A stretch of DNA of 64,000 bases from Maribacter sp. ACAM166 (GTDB taxonomy: Bacteria; Bacteroidota; Bacteroidia; Flavobacteriales; Flavobacteriaceae), in contig NZ_VAUW01000004.1 in assembly GCF_005771495.1 (NCBI RefSeq), positions 124,001 to 188,000 on the forward strand. Reading direction: 5' to 3'. The position numbers were made by a program, and so were the translations under genes. Shown here piece by piece: positions 26,567 through 35,430 of this stretch. Numbering within the stretch: the stretch's first letter is position 1; each line of letters starts with the position of its first letter. The notes below the pieces were generated by a model. It did not search any database and was not told the origin of the DNA. It saw nothing but the letters and a program-made list of their open reading frames with translations.

Positions 26567-27784
26567 TTATGAAATTTTGTTTGTTAAACCTAAATCCACT
26601 GTTATTTCATGGATGATATTATTTTTCACCAATTGCGCTTTCACCTGCAAAGGGGTATCATTCAATAATGCCTGTGCCGTATCAATGTAAACTTGCATGC
26701 CGCTAATTTCACCGGCTGCAACCATTGGGCGTAAAGCTACACGTGCTAATTCTTCTAGTTCACCCGCTTCACCTGCATTAATCAACCCACTCTCTGGATC
26801 TTTCTGTAGGTTACTTTTTACACGGGGTAATAAGGTATTTCTTATAAGGTCTGCGCCTTTATCCCATGTACGGTTATTTTCAATGCGGCTGTAATCGCTT
26901 GCAGCTTCTGTAGCCGTGTGAGAATCTGAAAAGAAAATACCGGCATAGCCATTATATGCACCCGCAAAAATGTAGGCTTTGGCATTTAGTGCCGCAATTT
27001 CTGTGGCGGTCAATGTGCTGAACAAAACACCGTTTTGTAAAGCGGCATCTAACCAACGGCCACGAACCTTATTTGTTAAAGGGTAATCGCGTAAACCTTT
27101 AAATTCTTGGGGTTTGTTTTGAATATCTACACTACCTAAATTTTCATGCACACCCCGTACCGAAATACCCCCAAGTGCTGCACCAACGGCCGCATAGTTC
27201 TTGTATGCTGCTTTAATGCCTGCAATGGCAGGATCTTGTGTTATTACCACACCAATATTATCTGCGGTTTCTTCCCTTAGATCATCATAAGCGGCAACCA
27301 ATGTCGCTGCTGCATATACATTACCTTCAATAAGTATGGTGCTTACATTTCTATTTTCAGAACGTAAAGCCGTTACAATGGCCTGTTGTTCTGCGATATA
27401 AGCTGAAAAATCTACCAATACTACCGCATCGTTTCGCACAATACCAACATTTTTAATGCTTGAATCTGCTTTTAAGATTGCTTGTATATCTGCCCCGGTT
27501 AACGTATCATCATCTAAAACCACAAATAAATTGCCGTTTGGTGATACCCTAAAAAATTCATCGATGTGATGGTGTGCCAATATAGAATTGGTATCATCAT
27601 AAGATGGGTCAATCCCGGCAGCTTCTGCATTTTCGATTGTCAAAAACTCAACAGCCGTTTTTAAAGCCAAACCCGTTGCAGCGATCGCCCCGCCAATAAT
27701 TAATAAACAAACACCATCAGCGGTTGGGTTGGTGCGACCAAGGCCGCCATTAAGCCTGTTTACTACTGTTCCTTTAAAGCCCAT
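26567..27784 (-). CDS. contractile tail sheath protein (DUF2586)
   Basis: The 405-residue protein matches DUF2586, the tail sheath family of Bacteroidota Mu-like phages: GVCLLIIGGAIAATGLALKT, HHIDEFFRVSPNGNLFVVLD in the N-terminal half. The sheath C terminus has NRTWDKGADLIRNTLLPRVKS and SGLINAGEAGELEELARVAL. It establishes that the phage is a myovirus type. It is followed by the tube gene after 4 bp. Confidence 0.88.
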   Translation of the reverse strand: MGFKGTVVNRLNGGLGRTNPTADGVCLLIIGGAIAATGLALKTAVEFLTIENAEAAGIDPSYDDTNSILAHHHIDEFFRVSPNGNLFVVLDDDTLTGADIQAILKADSSIKNVGIVRNDAVVLVDFSAYIAEQQAIVTALRSENRNVSTILIEGNVYAAATLVAAYDDLREETADNIGVVITQDPAIAGIKAAYKNYAAVGAALGGISVRGVHENLGSVDIQNKPQEFKGLRDYPLTNKVRGRWLDAALQNGVLFSTLTATEIAALNAKAYIFAGAYNGYAGIFFSDSHTATEAASDYSRIENNRTWDKGADLIRNTLLPRVKSNLQKDPESGLINAGEAGELEELARVALRPMVAAGEISGMQVYIDTAQALLNDTPLQVKAQLVKNNIIHEITVDLGLTNKIS

Positions 27785-27811
27785 TTATCTGGATTTAGAA
27801 AATATTATTAA

Positions 27812-28180
27812 TTACGCTTCGGCCTTCAATGTATTGATGGCATCGGCAATTTTTTGCTTCGTGTCAAGTTCGGCAACATCGATCTTTAGATCTTCTGCCA
27901 TTTTTTGTAGGTCACCCAATTTAAAAGCCTTGATTGCTTTTTCATTTAAAGGAAATTCAACTACATCAACTTTACCTTCATCGTTTTTAGAAGTGTCAAC
28001 CACACCGGTGGTGTAGGTTTCAAAGGTTAATTTCTTTTTGGCTTTATTGGTATTCACGTGAAGCTTTGCTGCGTTTTCATTAACGAAGGCTTGGCCATCA
28101 GATGTTACAATCAAAGATTTTTCGCCTTTGTTCGCCTTGAAATAATCTTTTGCGATTTTGTCTAATTCCGTTTTTTTCAT
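27812..28180 (-). CDS. small phage protein with C-terminal HeH/SAP-like helix pair
   Basis: The 122-residue protein has a lysine-rich N terminus, a middle beta part and a C-terminal module FKLGDLQKMAEDLKIDVAELDTKQKIADAI, typical of HeH or Rho-N-like helix-extended-loop-helix domains in small phage proteins. It lies between the spanin-like gene and the sheath. It is probably a head-tail region or head-decoration protein. Confidence 0.55.
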   Translation of the reverse strand: MKKTELDKIAKDYFKANKGEKSLIVTSDGQAFVNENAAKLHVNTNKAKKKLTFETYTTGVVDTSKNDEGKVDVVEFPLNEKAIKAFKLGDLQKMAEDLKIDVAELDTKQKIADAINTLKAEA

Positions 28181-28185
28181 GGGTT

Positions 28186-28524
28186 CTATTTGTTTTTATC
28201 CTTCTTACCAAATAGCCTTTTGAAAAAACCTTTTTTTTCTGGTAAAGAATCTTTGGTTGTAATTGTTTGTGCTTTGTTCTTAATATCTGGGGTAATGTTT
28301 AATTCAACAGTACTACCACCACGGCTTTTCAGTTTTTTGATTTCCGTAATAAATTCATTGGTTATGGCCGTTGTTTCTTTGGCAATAGCCTGCTCAATGA
28401 TCGGTGTTAATTGCTTACTAAGTGCCTTATTGCTTTGGGTGATAATGAAAAAAGTCAGAATACAACCGAACACAACCCCGATAAGGGCAATCAATAAATT
28501 TTCTGCTGCGTTCTTAAAGTTCAT
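28186..28524 (-). CDS. single-span membrane protein of the lysis cassette, spanin-like
   Basis: The 112-residue protein has an N-terminal transmembrane helix (AAENLLIALIGVVFGCILTF), a long helical periplasmic segment (LTPIIEQAIAKETTAITNEF) and a basic tail (KKGFFKRLFGKKDKNK). It directly follows the endolysin gene (11-bp gap). The topology fits an inner-membrane spanin or a pinholin-like accessory. No separate outer-membrane spanin is seen. Confidence 0.5.
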   Translation of the reverse strand: MNFKNAAENLLIALIGVVFGCILTFFIITQSNKALSKQLTPIIEQAIAKETTAITNEFITEIKKLKSRGGSTVELNITPDIKNKAQTITTKDSLPEKKGFFKRLFGKKDKNK

Positions 28525-28535
28525 GGTTCTGGTCT

Positions 28536-28892
28536 TTAAATATTCATTTCAAAATGTGGTGTATCGATAAAACCATCTTTTAAATCGTTTTTATTCCAAT
28601 CACCGCCCCACCTGTTATTCTCATGTAAGGTTTCCCAATAGTCACCAAGTGGCTTTAAGTCTGCCCATTTATAAGTTAGATTACCATCTTTGAACACATT
28701 AAAATCAACTGCCAACCTTCTTAAATGGTTGCTGTTCATTGTTTGTGATTTGCCACTTTGAACGTATAACAATTGCTGCTCTGTTGTTCTATAGGCTTCA
28801 CCAAATGTTAACCTTAAGCCGTTTTCAAATGCGAAACAAATAAGCATTGAAACATTAAGCGTAAAGATCTGTTGGTGTGCTGATAATTTCAT
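28536..28892 (-). CDS. endolysin, M15-family peptidase
   Basis: The 118-residue protein is a compact M15 (L-alanyl-D-glutamate/VanY type) peptidase. The zinc ligands are His56 and Asp63 in NSNHLRRLAVDFNVF and His113 in TPHFEM, with the GEAYRTTEQQLLYVQSGKSQ segment in front. It cuts the peptide stem of peptidoglycan at the end of infection. It has no signal peptide, so it needs a holin. It is placed between the capsid and the spanin-like gene, away from the holin candidates at 15.7 kb. Confidence 0.85.
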   Translation of the reverse strand: MKLSAHQQIFTLNVSMLICFAFENGLRLTFGEAYRTTEQQLLYVQSGKSQTMNSNHLRRLAVDFNVFKDGNLTYKWADLKPLGDYWETLHENNRWGGDWNKNDLKDGFIDTPHFEMNI

Positions 28893-28910
28893 AAAAGGTT
28901 TTAATATTTC

Positions 28911-28954
28911 CCCCGTGGGGATGCAGGCCGTTCTATAGTGAGAACTGGCCCGCC
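28911..28954. promoter_or_regulatory. hairpins between capsid and endolysin genes
   Basis: GGCCGTTCT (28926-28934) pairs with AGAACTGGCC (28941-28950) with a one-base bulge. CCCC-GT-GGGG (28911-28920) forms a second short stem. Both lie in the 72-bp gap after the capsid gene. They have no T-run in the minus direction, so they may attenuate transcription or stabilise the capsid mRNA. Confidence 0.35.
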
Positions 28955-28964
28955 TTTTTTAGTG

Positions 28965-29942
28965 TTATGCTACTGCTGTGTCAACAATTGCCCCTTGGCC
29001 CAATGCACGTAATGGTATTGCCAAAAAGTACAATCTAAACCCAACAACCGTTTGACGGTTCTGCGGATCATCTTTAGCCATAGCCATATATCTTGCAACT
29101 GATCCCCTTGCTTTGGCAGATGCCTTAACATGGAATAATACAGATGCTGCACGGCCTTCTGTTACTGAACCGTATGCAATTTTATCTAAAGAAGCATCAT
29201 ATACAGGAGAATGGATACTTTCGTAAATTTCAAACCCGTAATAATTAGCCGCAATCGCACCTTCTTTGTGGTTGTGATATTGCAACTCTAATGCCTTATC
29301 TTCTAACAGTAAATCTGCCATGTGGTCTGCACTAAGTACCAAACACCTACCGGCTTTTGGTATTTTTAACAAATCCAATGTTTTCTTATAAATAATAAGA
29401 TCAGCAGAAATTAAACGTTTACGGGTGCCTATCGTTGCACCTGTTGTTAAAATTATCGGGGTGTTTGCTGTGTTGCCAGAGGGTGCCAACGAATGCAAGG
29501 CATGCGCTTCTGTTGCTTCTTCTAAGGTTTCACGGTGCTGCGCCTGTACGCTGCCGGGCTTATCATACGGTAAGGCATACACTTCATCATCAGTGATTTT
29601 CGTGTTTTCAGTATCGTATTTGTAAAGAGAAACAGCAACAGAATCATCTGCACGGGCAGAAACTGCGATTGGGTATGTGCTGTTGTTTATTAATACGGTA
29701 GGGTCTGCACCAATTTCAGTTAATTTAATAACGTCATTATTTACCCATTGGTTTTTTGAAGGTACACGTGCCAACCAACTGCCGGTATGTCTAAATTGCT
29801 TAATCAATTCTTTTTCTGCGTATTCGTTCATGGCCAAGGCCATTGCAACGCTTACCTCTGGGGTGTCGTTCGAATACCCTACAAATGCAACCATGAATGC
29901 CATTAGGGCAATAACGGATCTTAATACTACTTTTGTTTTCAT
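28965..29942 (-). CDS. major capsid protein with a signal-peptide-like N terminus
   Basis: The 325-residue protein follows the protease/scaffold gene and precedes the lysis cassette, so it is the major head protein. The core (EKELIKQFRHTGSWLARVPSKNQ, ADPTVLINNSTYPIAVSARAD, AGRCLVLSADHMADLLLEDK, GFEIYESIHSPVYD, SVARYMAMAKDDPQNRQTVVGFRLY) is a HK97-like capsid pattern of Bacteroidota Mu-like phages. The first 24 residues, MKTKVVLRSVIALMAFMVAF then VGYS, look exactly like a Sec signal peptide. A later ATG (MALAMNEYAEKEL) would remove it. The capsid role is strong; which start is used is open. Confidence 0.8.
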   Translation of the reverse strand: MKTKVVLRSVIALMAFMVAFVGYSNDTPEVSVAMALAMNEYAEKELIKQFRHTGSWLARVPSKNQWVNNDVIKLTEIGADPTVLINNSTYPIAVSARADDSVAVSLYKYDTENTKITDDEVYALPYDKPGSVQAQHRETLEEATEAHALHSLAPSGNTANTPIILTTGATIGTRKRLISADLIIYKKTLDLLKIPKAGRCLVLSADHMADLLLEDKALELQYHNHKEGAIAANYYGFEIYESIHSPVYDASLDKIAYGSVTEGRAASVLFHVKASAKARGSVARYMAMAKDDPQNRQTVVGFRLYFLAIPLRALGQGAIVDTAVA

Positions 29943-30047
29943 CTTTCTAAATTTTTGATTTTAATTTTAAGCTTCTTTTTTCGGTTAAGTTATGATGCTG
30001 TTAAAGGGTGTTCAAACAGCCTTTAAACTGTAGTTAATGGGTTCTTT

Positions 30048-31214
30048 CTAATCTTTATAATGCGCATTTTTCAACGCTTCTGCCTTTTTTGGATCTGACT
30101 CCATAAGGGCCAAATATGCTTCTGGGGCTTTTTCTTGATAATCGGCAAATGTGAATTTGCTGTAATCATTGCCAGATGCATCTACATCTGGGCCGCCACC
30201 TTCTAATTGATTACTTAAGGCTCTAACAGGTGCTACCGTTTTTAAAATCGCTTCTAAATTCTCAAAGCTATTTTGGCCAATGGCTTCATAATTACCACGT
30301 ACAGAAGCCGTAATTTTTTTGTCAATTTCTGCTTGATCCAAAAGGGCTTTAATTTTACCGGTAATTTCGGCTGCACTTTTATCTTCTGCGGCTTGTTTTA
30401 ATGAAGCGGCTGTTGCTGCTAATGCCTGTACTTCTGCCAATTTCGCATCAACCACTGCTTGTGTTGCATCTGCGGGTAGGCCCAATGTTACTGCTAGTAC
30501 TGATAATTCCATTTTTATGGGTTTTGGGTTTTCATGTTTATGTGTTGTGCCTTCTGGCTTGTAAGTTTGTGGCGCACCGCATGCCACCAATTGCAAGTGC
30601 ATAGCGGCATCTATTTTTTCATCTTCTTTTTCTATGGCATTCAATAAGCCCATTTTTAAAGCGGCCTTGGCATCCATCCAATAATCACCTTTAGCCCAGA
30701 GGGCTTCAACGGCATCTTCTGTAATACCAAATTTGGTGGCATACATCGTTTTATATTGGCTCGTAAGATTTTTAAGTAATTTTAAATTGGCTTCAATTTC
30801 ATCTTCATTACCACCCACACCCATTTTAGGCTTGTGTATCATGAACTGGCTGTTGGGCTTTCCGGTAGCGTGATATTTTGCAGGGAATATAGTACCGGCA
30901 GATGCACACAAGGCACCCACTTTTACTGTTATATTATCCGATTCAAAATTATCTTCAATAAGATTTATAATCTCATTGGCTTCAAAAACATTACCACCAA
31001 CGCTATTCACATATATCTGGCATGAATCAGCCCCGGCAGCAATAGCCGCCTTGATATCGGCACCTAATCGGGTTGAATTGGCATTTGTCCATTCAGCTAT
31101 TCTACCGCTTATAGCGATAATGCAAAGTTTGGCTTTGCTTGTTACCATAATGGCCAATGGTGCTGCAATAGTGCCTTGGCCGGCATTCATAAAAATGTTT
31201 TGATACATATTCAT
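30048..31214 (-). CDS. prohead protease (ClpP-like) fused to scaffold
   Basis: The protein has two parts. The N-terminal ClpP/SppA-type serine protease has catalytic Ser in CASAGTIFPAKYHATG, His in MIHKPK, and Asp probably in YWMDAKAA. The C-terminal half is an alanine/lysine-rich coiled region (AKLAEVQALAATAASLKQAAEDKSA), typical of a scaffold. An in-frame ATG at 30512 (MELSVLAVTLGLP) could start a separate scaffold, as in Mu gpI/gpZ and lambda C/Nu3. I chose the ATG at 31214; the longer frame begins with TTG at 31232. It is first of the leftward late operon. Confidence 0.85.
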   Translation of the reverse strand: MNMYQNIFMNAGQGTIAAPLAIMVTSKAKLCIIAISGRIAEWTNANSTRLGADIKAAIAAGADSCQIYVNSVGGNVFEANEIINLIEDNFESDNITVKVGALCASAGTIFPAKYHATGKPNSQFMIHKPKMGVGGNEDEIEANLKLLKNLTSQYKTMYATKFGITEDAVEALWAKGDYWMDAKAALKMGLLNAIEKEDEKIDAAMHLQLVACGAPQTYKPEGTTHKHENPKPIKMELSVLAVTLGLPADATQAVVDAKLAEVQALAATAASLKQAAEDKSAAEITGKIKALLDQAEIDKKITASVRGNYEAIGQNSFENLEAILKTVAPVRALSNQLEGGGPDVDASGNDYSKFTFADYQEKAPEAYLALMESDPKKAEALKNAHYKD

Positions 31215-31232
31215 GCCACAAATGTGCTGCAA

Positions 31233-31382
31233 AATCTGGCACCGTAAAAATTGGCATACCGTAACACTGTCATTATGACAGTAAATTACTAGTACCTGAC
31301 ACCATGACAGTAAACCAACGGAAAGTACCCAGATAAAAAAGACAATTTTGTACCATAATCACTAAGCAAACTTCAAAGAAGC
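31233..31382. promoter_or_regulatory. divergent late promoter region with palindromic operator
   Basis: The 150-bp gap separates leftward (protease, capsid, tail) from rightward (terminase, portal) late genes. It contains the perfect palindrome ACTGTCATTATGACAGT at 31266-31282 and a second half-site, ATGACAGTAAA, at 31304-31314. TGGCA-n-ACCGTAA-type repeats lie near 31240-31265. It is the natural site for a late activator playing the part of Mu C. Confidence 0.55.
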
Positions 31383-31877
31383 ATGGGTAAAACAAATGAA
31401 CGGGCAACCGCTAAACACCTTTACATGGGCGGTAAAAGTCAAAAGGAAATTGCCGGACTTGTGCAGGTGCAAGAAAAAACGGTTAGTGGGTGGGTAAACA
31501 AATACGGATGGAAACAAGAACGTGAAGCACGCTTTATAGGTAAACGTACCCAAGAAGAAAATTTACGCAAACTCATAAGCGATTTGGCCGCCAAGGCCAT
31601 ACGGGTTGAAAATGAAATGGAAATTGCCCGTGGGCGTGATGAAACTGATAACTTTTTATCACTACAAACCGAACTTAACCGCATTACCGATGCCGCCAGT
31701 AAATGGAATAAGCAATATGAAGCGATTAGCAAAGAAAATAAAATTTCATTAATCACCTATTTAGGGGTGATGGATCAGATTTTTGAAGGGGTACGCAATT
31801 ACAGCCCCAAATTATATATGGAAATGCTCGATTTTCAAGAATCACACTTAACAGAAGTTTCACTAAAACTAGGGTAA
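31383..31877 (+). CDS. small terminase subunit-like protein
   Basis: The 164-residue protein starts with a helix-turn-helix (KHLYMGGKSQKEIAGLVQVQ, EKTVSGWVNKYGWKQEREARF), the DNA-binding pattern of Mu gp27/DUF1804 small terminases. A long helical region for oligomerisation follows. It is the first gene of the rightward late operon, upstream of the large terminase. It recognises the pac site near the phage end. Confidence 0.75.
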   Translation: MGKTNERATAKHLYMGGKSQKEIAGLVQVQEKTVSGWVNKYGWKQEREARFIGKRTQEENLRKLISDLAAKAIRVENEMEIARGRDETDNFLSLQTELNRITDAASKWNKQYEAISKENKISLITYLGVMDQIFEGVRNYSPKLYMEMLDFQESHLTEVSLKLG

Positions 31878-31880
31878 ACT

Positions 31881-32159
31881 ATGCACATTAAATTTTTATT
31901 ACTTCGTTTATTTTTCACCCGTAAAGCTGCTACACGAAACAAAATTATGTTGCGCATTGGCGCACACTTTATTAAGCGGGGGGCGGGGGTTACTGTTGGG
32001 CAGGCTATACCGTTTAAGGCTATGAAGCACACCAAGGCACGCACCATGTTTATTGATAACCTATACTACAATTTTAAAACCAATACGGTAACCCACACCA
32101 TGAGTAAAAACCCCGTTGAAGGGTTCACACCCAAACGCAAAAAAACGTTCTCTATATGA
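31881..32159 (+). CDS. small basic protein between terminase genes
   Basis: The 92-residue protein is very basic (RKAATRNKIMLRIGAHFIKR, HTKARTMFIDNLYYNFKTNT, FTPKRKKTFS). It starts 3 bp after the small terminase and overlaps the large terminase by 4 bp (ATGA). It may bind nucleic acid or the packaging motor. No family is recognised. Confidence 0.55.
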   Translation: MHIKFLLLRLFFTRKAATRNKIMLRIGAHFIKRGAGVTVGQAIPFKAMKHTKARTMFIDNLYYNFKTNTVTHTMSKNPVEGFTPKRKKTFSI

Positions 32160-33673
32160 ATAAAGCCGACAAAGCCGCATTAGAAAAATATAGGGAAAAA
32201 TTAAAATTTGTACGATCCTCTGGGGCATCTATCAACCCCAATGAAACGGCAGACCAAAAAAAGGCACGTATTCACCGGGCCAAAAAAGATGTGCGCTTTT
32301 GCGTGCAATATTACTTTCCGCATTATGCCACCAGTGAAAGTGCAGAATTTCAAATACAAAGTGCCAATTACACGCTTAAGCACAAAACCGCCAAGCAGTT
32401 TGATGAATGGGGGCGTGGCTTGGCCAAGTCCGTTTGGGATGATGTTATTAAACCATTTTGGCTATGGATGAACAACGAAGCGCATTACCATGTAATTGTA
32501 ACCACTTCGTATGATCGGGCATGTGAATTAGCAGAAGATTTGCGGGCAGAATGGGAGGGCAACCCACGTATTATTAATGATTTTGGGAAACAACAGAACA
32601 CAGGCCAATGGGAGAAGGGGTTTTATATCACTAAAAGCGGCTTTATATGCAAGGCATTAGGTGCCGGGCAATCTGTTAGAGGGCTTAGGGTAAAAGACCA
32701 AAGGCCCGACCTTATCACTGTTGATGATCTTGAAACCAAAGAAACCATTGCCAACCCCAAGCGGCAAAAGAAGCTTGCAAAGTGGATTGAACGTGATTTG
32801 ATACCTACTATGGATGGCCCCATTAGGCGGTTCTTATATGCCAACAACCGTTTTGCACCAATGATGATTCAAACCATTTTACAGGAAAAACACCCCAATT
32901 GGAAAATATTCCACGTAAAAGCATATAACAAAGTAACCTATGCCCCGGCATGGCCACATAAATATTCACCTACCTATTACAAAGAATTAGAAGATGAAAT
33001 TGGCACCTTGGCCTGCTTGGCAGAATACAATGGTGAACCGCATGTGGAAGGTGAAATTTTTAAAGAAAAACAAATTCAATGGGGGAAAATGCCCGCTTTA
33101 AATCACTTTAAAATATTGATTGGCCGTTGGGACGTTGCTTATGCCGGCACACCCACTTCTGATTTTAATGCCGTTAAAATATGGGGCTTGCATGGCCGTG
33201 ATTTTTGGAACGTTGACAACTACGTAAAGCAATCGAAAATGCGTGGTGCATTAGAATGGATGGCACAGGTGCAATTGAGTTTACCAGATAGCGTAATCAT
33301 ACATTGGGGTTTTGAGTCGCAATTTTGGAACGATGAAGTAAAACGCACCATTGATGAAGTGGAACGTGATTTTGGTATAATCTTGAATCTGGCAGAAATA
33401 CCCACAAGTCCACGTAATAAGTATGATCGTATCATTACCCTGCAATCCTACTATCAGAATGGGCGGTTGTTCTATAATGAAAAGCTAAAAAGCCACAATG
33501 ATACCCAAGTGGGGCTAACTCAATTATATGGTATAGAACCGGGCTATAACACAAAAGATGATGCACCAGATGCAGATGAAAGTGCAATTAAAGCATGTAG
33601 TAAATACATATACAGTGGTACTGGCAAATCAAAACCGACAACAGGAAAATTTAAACGTAAACCCAGATTTTAA
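32156..33673 (+). CDS. large terminase subunit (Mu gp28-like)
   Basis: The 505-residue protein is the packaging ATPase and nuclease. The Walker A-like motif GRGLAKS is at residues 86-92, and the Walker B-like PDLITVDDLE region near residue 190 is followed by KETIANPKRQKKLAKWIERD. The C-terminal RNase H-like nuclease begins with IGRWDVAYAGTPTSDFNAV near residue 325. Full length. It overlaps the gp36-like gene by 1 bp. Confidence 0.9.
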   Translation: MNKADKAALEKYREKLKFVRSSGASINPNETADQKKARIHRAKKDVRFCVQYYFPHYATSESAEFQIQSANYTLKHKTAKQFDEWGRGLAKSVWDDVIKPFWLWMNNEAHYHVIVTTSYDRACELAEDLRAEWEGNPRIINDFGKQQNTGQWEKGFYITKSGFICKALGAGQSVRGLRVKDQRPDLITVDDLETKETIANPKRQKKLAKWIERDLIPTMDGPIRRFLYANNRFAPMMIQTILQEKHPNWKIFHVKAYNKVTYAPAWPHKYSPTYYKELEDEIGTLACLAEYNGEPHVEGEIFKEKQIQWGKMPALNHFKILIGRWDVAYAGTPTSDFNAVKIWGLHGRDFWNVDNYVKQSKMRGALEWMAQVQLSLPDSVIIHWGFESQFWNDEVKRTIDEVERDFGIILNLAEIPTSPRNKYDRIITLQSYYQNGRLFYNEKLKSHNDTQVGLTQLYGIEPGYNTKDDAPDADESAIKACSKYIYSGTGKSKPTTGKFKRKPRF

Positions 33674-34104
33674 TGGCCTATCGATTTTTAACAGATGCAG
33701 ATTTTGATGCACAGATATTTAGCACACTTTTAAAAGATGAAAGTGATGCCGCTTTAAAGCTTTCTTTAGAAGCAAATGAAAAAAAGGCCATAGCCATTAT
33801 TTCTTCACGGTTAACGGGTCGGTATAGTCTGGCTGCAATATTTGATGCAGATGAAGATGAACGCAATTATTTGATTATTCATTACGTGGTAACTATTACG
33901 CTGTATCGAACTTTAAAAAGGAATGCCGCACGTAAAATGCCAAGCGACTTTAAAGAAGATTTTGATATGGTGATGGCCGACCTTGATAAAATAATGGCCG
34001 GTAAACTCACCCCAGATGGATTGCCCGAAATAACAGATGGCAATGGCAAAGTGGTTGAGAAACCAATGCACGGCAATAGAAGAACAACTAATTTTTATAT
34101 CTAA
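33673..34104 (+). CDS. head-tail connector, Mu gp36/DUF1320-like
   Basis: The 143-residue protein has the DUF1320 pattern: MAYRFLTDADFDAQIFSTLL, then AIAIISSRLTGRYSLAAIFDADEDERNYLIIHYVVTITLYRTLKRN, and a flexible C terminus. In Mu gp36 lies after the capsid; here it sits between terminase and portal. It is probably the head completion protein. Confidence 0.75.
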   Translation: MAYRFLTDADFDAQIFSTLLKDESDAALKLSLEANEKKAIAIISSRLTGRYSLAAIFDADEDERNYLIIHYVVTITLYRTLKRNAARKMPSDFKEDFDMVMADLDKIMAGKLTPDGLPEITDGNGKVVEKPMHGNRRTTNFYI

Positions 34105-34120
34105 TTAAACAGCGTTTAAC

Positions 34121-35422
34121 ATGAGTTTTATAGACAAATTACAAGATAGGATTTTACGGAATTTACCAGAATCTAAAATACGGGTGCAAATGGCAAAAAA
34201 CGATACTGGCCGCACCGGCAGTAATAACAAAGGCAAAAGTGCTGTGGAGTTAAAGCGGGAACCAAAAGCCTTTACCGTTAAAACATTGCAAGATTGGAAA
34301 AATGCGGTGGCCTTGGCAACCGATGCAGAAAACCCAAGTTTGCTTTTTTTGGGCCAATTGTACGAAAACCTTTTACTAGATGCCCACACGTTTAATGCTA
34401 TCGAAACACGGGTATACAGGGTATTACGGTCTAAATACAAAATGGTGAATGATGCAGGTGAAGAAAATGAAGAAGCCACCAAACTGTTGCAATCACCATG
34501 GTTTGAAGAATTTTTACGCCATGCGCTGTGGTCTAAATTTACTGGGCCAAAGGTGATTGAATTATTTGAATTAGATGATGAGTTAGAATTGATGCGTGCG
34601 GCATTGATACCGATGGAACATACCAACCCACAAAAGGGCATTATCTTAAAAACACCGGGTGACGAAAACGGATGGCCGTACAAAGAAGGTGCATTAGCAC
34701 GCTACTATTTGCAAATAGGGCATGATCGCGATTTGGGCCTATTAAACCAACTCACGCCATTAATACTGGCAAAGAAATTGGCCATGGGTTCTTGGTTAGA
34801 TTATATTGAAAAATACGGCATACCGGGCGTGTGGATCACCACCGATAATATGACACAAGGCCGGGCAGATGAATTGTTAGAAATGGGGCTATCTATGATA
34901 AGCAACCATGTTGGCGTTATACGGGGCAATGAAAAGATTGAATTGGGTGAGTTGCCCAAAACAGATGCGCACAAAACCTTTCAAGAATTAATTGGGGTAA
35001 TCAATAGCGAAATTTCTAAACTAATCTTAGGGCAAGATGCAACCAGTGATCAAAAAGATGTTACGGGCACCTATGGCAGTCTTAAGGTGATGGCAGAAGT
35101 ATCGAATGATCGGCATGAATCTGATAAAATTTTCGGTTCGGCCATCATTAATAAACTATTACTGCACCGCCTTAGTGAACTAAGTAGTTATTACTCTGGG
35201 TTAAACGGGCTAACCTTTACTTGGGATGAATCAGAAGATATGGATAACATCACTCTAATTGATAAAGTGGTGGCATTAACAGATTCTGGTTATACTATAG
35301 ATTTTGCAGATATTGCCAAACGTACAGGTATACCAATAACCGGGTTTCAAAGTGCGGGCCCTGATCCTGGCACACCTAAAAAACCCGGTGAAGATCCTAC
35401 AATAGAAAAAACAAAAAAGTAA
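34121..35422 (+). CDS. portal protein (DUF935, Mu gp29-like)
   Basis: The 433-residue protein has the DUF935 portal pattern: DWKNAVALATDAENPSLLFL, FNAIETRVYRVLRSKYKM, GPKVIELFELDDEL, LAKKLAMGSWLDYIEKYGIPGVWI and LILGQDATSDQKDVTGTYGS. It forms the dodecameric ring at the head vertex. It is followed by the MuF-like gene after 8 bp. Confidence 0.9.
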   Translation: MSFIDKLQDRILRNLPESKIRVQMAKNDTGRTGSNNKGKSAVELKREPKAFTVKTLQDWKNAVALATDAENPSLLFLGQLYENLLLDAHTFNAIETRVYRVLRSKYKMVNDAGEENEEATKLLQSPWFEEFLRHALWSKFTGPKVIELFELDDELELMRAALIPMEHTNPQKGIILKTPGDENGWPYKEGALARYYLQIGHDRDLGLLNQLTPLILAKKLAMGSWLDYIEKYGIPGVWITTDNMTQGRADELLEMGLSMISNHVGVIRGNEKIELGELPKTDAHKTFQELIGVINSEISKLILGQDATSDQKDVTGTYGSLKVMAEVSNDRHESDKIFGSAIINKLLLHRLSELSSYYSGLNGLTFTWDESEDMDNITLIDKVVALTDSGYTIDFADIAKRTGIPITGFQSAGPDPGTPKKPGEDPTIEKTKK

Positions 35423-35430
35423 ATGCCCTA

